64,000 bases of DNA from Methanolobus sp. UBA32. GTDB taxonomy: Archaea > Halobacteriota > Methanosarcinia > Methanosarcinales > Methanosarcinaceae. Shown in pieces: positions 61,586 to 64,000 of the stretch (position 1 is its first letter; every line of letters begins with the position of its first letter). The notes beneath the pieces are model-generated. The model saw nothing but the letters and a program-made list of their open reading frames with translations. It had not been told where the DNA came from and did not search any database. The stretch covers positions 31,133 to 95,132 of the forward strand of contig DAZF01000050.1 in the NCBI GenBank assembly GCA_002507205.1, given 5' to 3'. A program made the translations under genes and the position numbers.

Positions 61586-62869
61586 ATGATGGAAGAGAGG
61601 GAACAAAGAGCGTGGCTTCAGAGAGAAGTCATGGAATGGGAAAATGATGGCATAATCAATGACGAACAGTTAAATGCCATATTGTCAAGATACGATATGC
61701 CGACAAATTTCCGTGATGAAACTGCAACCAAAAAGGACGGAACATCACAGACCATCCAGGTAATGTCCATACTTGGTGCCTTACTTGTCGGAGTAGGAGC
61801 AATCCTTTTTGTTGCCGCTAACTGGAAAGAACTTCCCACTTTTGCAAAACTGCTACTCCTGTTCGGTACGACATATTCCACATATTTTGCAGGCTGGAAT
61901 TTGAAATACAGGAAGGACACTCGCCCTAAACTGGGAGAAGCCTTGCTTTTTCTTGCCTCGCTGCTGATAGGCGCAACAATATTCCTGAATGCACAGATAT
62001 TCAATGTCAATGCAGATGCACACTGGCTTTTACTCGTGTGGTTAATAGCAATACTGCCCTACGGATATGCATTCAATTCAAGCAGTATCCTTATCCTGAA
62101 AATATTCGTATTTGCCCTGTGGACTGTGTTTTATGTTGGACAGAATACGGAACTTTTCGTGGGTTCTTTTGGCATCTTCATGTTCTACCTGTTGTTAGGC
62201 ATCAACCTGTATGGACTTGGACAGATACACCTGAGATTTGAACGCTTTTCACACTTCAGGGAATTGTACCAGGGATCAGGGCTGTTCTTCATTCTTATAT
62301 CGTATTTCTACTTCTCACTGGAAACACCGTTCAGGCACACATTAACACGCATAGCACCACTGACAGGGACGCTTCAGGCACTTTTTATCCTGTTCATGCT
62401 GATATCGGTCATAATGATAGTACAAAGTGCCCTGTTATGCAAAATGCATGAGAATAGCAAATACGAGCTTATTGTGCTCATACTCGCATTTGCAGGCCTG
62501 TTTGCCATCTGGATGCTGACCATATTCAAAGATTCACTCGCAGTCTCGCAGGTTCAGGATTACGGACTGACCCAGCTGGAACCCGGCACAGCCACATTGC
62601 TATTCATTCTCTTTAATCTCATGTTCTTCATCCTAACTATAGGGAGCATACTCATCGGATACTACAGATCAATATTGCCATTTGTCAATATAGGAATGGG
62701 TTTTTTCATAATCGGAGTATTGCACCTGTATTTTACTACATTATACAGGTCTTTGCCCAGGTCCCTTGCATTCATTGTTGGCGGACTGATCCTCCTGTTG
62801 TTTGGATGGTACATGGAGAAAAAAAGGCGCATAATAATAAATGATATAAAAGAAGGGGAACGCGCATGA
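61586..62869 (+). CDS. DUF2157 membrane protein
   Basis: 427 residues. Cytosolic N-terminus WLQREVMEWENDGIINDEQLNAILSRY is the DUF2157 signature, followed by about 12 hydrophobic helices. Function unknown. Overlaps the GDYXXLXY gene by 4 bp (ATGA). In bacteria DUF2157 proteins often pair with a GDYXXLXY protein in the same way. Confidence 0.78.
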   Translation: MMEEREQRAWLQREVMEWENDGIINDEQLNAILSRYDMPTNFRDETATKKDGTSQTIQVMSILGALLVGVGAILFVAANWKELPTFAKLLLLFGTTYSTYFAGWNLKYRKDTRPKLGEALLFLASLLIGATIFLNAQIFNVNADAHWLLLVWLIAILPYGYAFNSSSILILKIFVFALWTVFYVGQNTELFVGSFGIFMFYLLLGINLYGLGQIHLRFERFSHFRELYQGSGLFFILISYFYFSLETPFRHTLTRIAPLTGTLQALFILFMLISVIMIVQSALLCKMHENSKYELIVLILAFAGLFAIWMLTIFKDSLAVSQVQDYGLTQLEPGTATLLFILFNLMFFILTIGSILIGYYRSILPFVNIGMGFFIIGVLHLYFTTLYRSLPRSLAFIVGGLILLLFGWYMEKKRRIIINDIKEGERA

Positions 62870-63387
62870 AGCAAAAACAATTCCTTTTGCTGATGGCATA
62901 CTCACTGATAGTCATCTCACTGATATTCCTGCCTAAATATACTACATTGAACCATGGGAAAGAAATTGTACTAAAAACCGAGCCTGTTGACCCGAGAGAT
63001 GTATTCAGGGGAGATTATGTAATCCTCAGTTATGAAATATCAAACGTGAACCTTAATGAAACACCCTATGACTATGATTTCATGGACGGTGAACATATAT
63101 ATGCAGTACTCTCTGAGAAGGAAATATACTGGACCATAGATTCACTAAGCCACGCAAAACCTGCCATTGAGGATAAAGATGTCTGTATGAAAGGAACAGT
63201 TACCCGAAATACAGGTGATGCCATAATAATCGAATGGGGTATTGAGAGTTATTTCGTACCTGAAGGAGAAGGGTGGCAGATCCAGAAACAAATGGATAAT
63301 ATTTCCGTGATAGTTTCAGTTGATAAGGGTTGCTCTGCTGTGGTCAAACAGCTTTTGATTAATGGTGAACCACTTGAGTTCGAATGA
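62866..63387 (+). CDS. GDYXXLXY-domain protein
   Basis: 173 residues. One N-terminal transmembrane helix (LLLMAYSLIVISLIFLP), then PVDPRDVFRGDYVILSYEIS with the motif that names the family (about 42-61), and an extracellular beta-rich rest. Partner of the DUF2157 protein by overlap. Function unknown. Confidence 0.8.
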   Translation: MKQKQFLLLMAYSLIVISLIFLPKYTTLNHGKEIVLKTEPVDPRDVFRGDYVILSYEISNVNLNETPYDYDFMDGEHIYAVLSEKEIYWTIDSLSHAKPAIEDKDVCMKGTVTRNTGDAIIIEWGIESYFVPEGEGWQIQKQMDNISVIVSVDKGCSAVVKQLLINGEPLEFE

Positions 63388-63407
63388 GCTCCATGAGTCA
63401 AAAGGTT

Positions 63408-64000
63408 TCAGATAATCTTAGGACAGATATCATCCATGATACACCCATCGCATTTCGGACCAACTGGACGGCATACGTTCTGTCCGAACAGGACCATCAG
63501 TCCATTGATGTCCTTCCAGTCCTTTTTTGATATCACTTTCTCAAGCTCTTTTTCCGTCTCATCGGGGTCTGGTGTCTCAACAAGACCCATGCGGTTGGAT
63601 ATCCTGTGTACATGAGTATCCACTGCAATGACATCCTGCTCAAATCCATATCCAAGCACGCAGTTGGCAGTCTTCCTGCCAACACCCGGCAGTTTGAGAA
63701 GCTCATCCATGCTGTCAGGGACAACTCCATTATAGTCCTGAAGAATAATACGTGAAATATCAATGATACGCTGGGCTTTCACCCTGTAGAAACCCACATT
63801 CCTTATCAGTTCCTGTATCTCATCCACGTCGGCCTCTGCCATTTCCTCAACCGTGCCAAATGCCCTGAAAAGGTTCTGCGTTGTGGGGATTGTCACTTCA
63901 TCACGGGTGCGCTGGGACAGGACAGTGGATATCAGAAGATAGAAAGGATCACGGTTAATGTGAAAGTAACCATTCGGATACAATTCCCTGAGGCGTAAGA
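63408..64000 (-). CDS. nth: Endonuclease III, 5' end outside the window
   Basis: At least 197 residues; the frame stays open through base 64000 (LRLRELYPNGYFH...), so the start is outside. HhH motif LPGVGRKTANC holds the catalytic Lys, AVDTHVHRISNR the catalytic Asp, and CRPVGPKCDGCIMDDIC (C-x6-C-x2-C-x5-C) binds the [4Fe-4S] cluster. Removes oxidised pyrimidines. Convergent with the GDYXXLXY gene. Confidence 0.94.
   Translation of the reverse strand, partial: LRLRELYPNGYFHINRDPFYLLISTVLSQRTRDEVTIPTTQNLFRAFGTVEEMAEADVDEIQELIRNVGFYRVKAQRIIDISRIILQDYNGVVPDSMDELLKLPGVGRKTANCVLGYGFEQDVIAVDTHVHRISNRMGLVETPDPDETEKELEKVISKKDWKDINGLMVLFGQNVCRPVGPKCDGCIMDDICPKII

Overview
The window is chromosome from a methanogenic archaeon of the Methanosarcinales (Methanosarcinaceae-like; Methanolobus or Methanococcoides would fit). 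Markers: the chromatin protein MC1, a Fae-Hps fusion, archaeal GTP cyclohydrolase MptA, HdrC/HdrB, F420-dependent enzymes, split GMP synthase, RaSEA for archaeosine, the archaeal aromatic pathway (ADH synthase and DHQ synthase II), S17e next to dapA-dapB, SRP54, and an initiator tRNA with an A1:U72 pair. Promoters are TATA-type. Many starts follow Shine-Dalgarno (SD) sequences of the GGAG/GGTGATC type, and GTG/TTG starts are common.

Layout. 1-8.7 kb is nitrogen assimilation: an F420H2:NADP oxidoreductase end, glnA plus a GNAT gene on +, then on - a second glnA followed by a three-piece glutamate synthase and an FrhB-like F420 subunit. 8.97-9.85 kb is a small transposon-like insertion carrying one membrane-protein gene and no transposase. 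9.9-42.2 kb is mostly housekeeping: hdrCB, tRNA-Arg, acetyltransferases, an M20 amidohydrolase, mptA, MC1, argB, RaSEA, guaAb, recQ, an A24 prepilin peptidase, an Hps-RraA fusion without a standard start codon, pyrBI, S17e-dapA-dapB, dinB, a methyltransferase/ATP-grasp fusion, two encapsulated-ferritin-like genes, pirin, THEP1, MTA phosphorylase, a phosphoribosyltransferase, initiator tRNA, srp54 and guaAa.

42.26-51.84 kb is an integrated element. Its ends are a direct repeat (ATAATAGTAA) with 16-bp arm repeats placed so that they become an inverted pair around the core in the circular form. It carries a tyrosine integrase, an origin-like region, an RHH repressor, a large candidate rolling-circle Rep, unrecognised winged-helix proteins, a second catalytic-domain-only recombinase and long structured non-coding stretches.

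52.0-64.0 kb returns to core genes: a double KaiC-like ATPase with an altered first Walker A, an aromatic amino acid operon (ADH synthase, DHQ synthase II, aroD, aroE, tyrA) behind a promoter with two palindromes, a decayed tpiA copy next to the intact tpiA, fae-hps for ribulose-phosphate supply, a DUF2157/GDYXXLXY membrane pair and the end of endonuclease III.

The most novel parts are the integrated element with its att design and unusual Rep, the cargo-bearing mini-transposon, and the dual-palindrome aro promoter.
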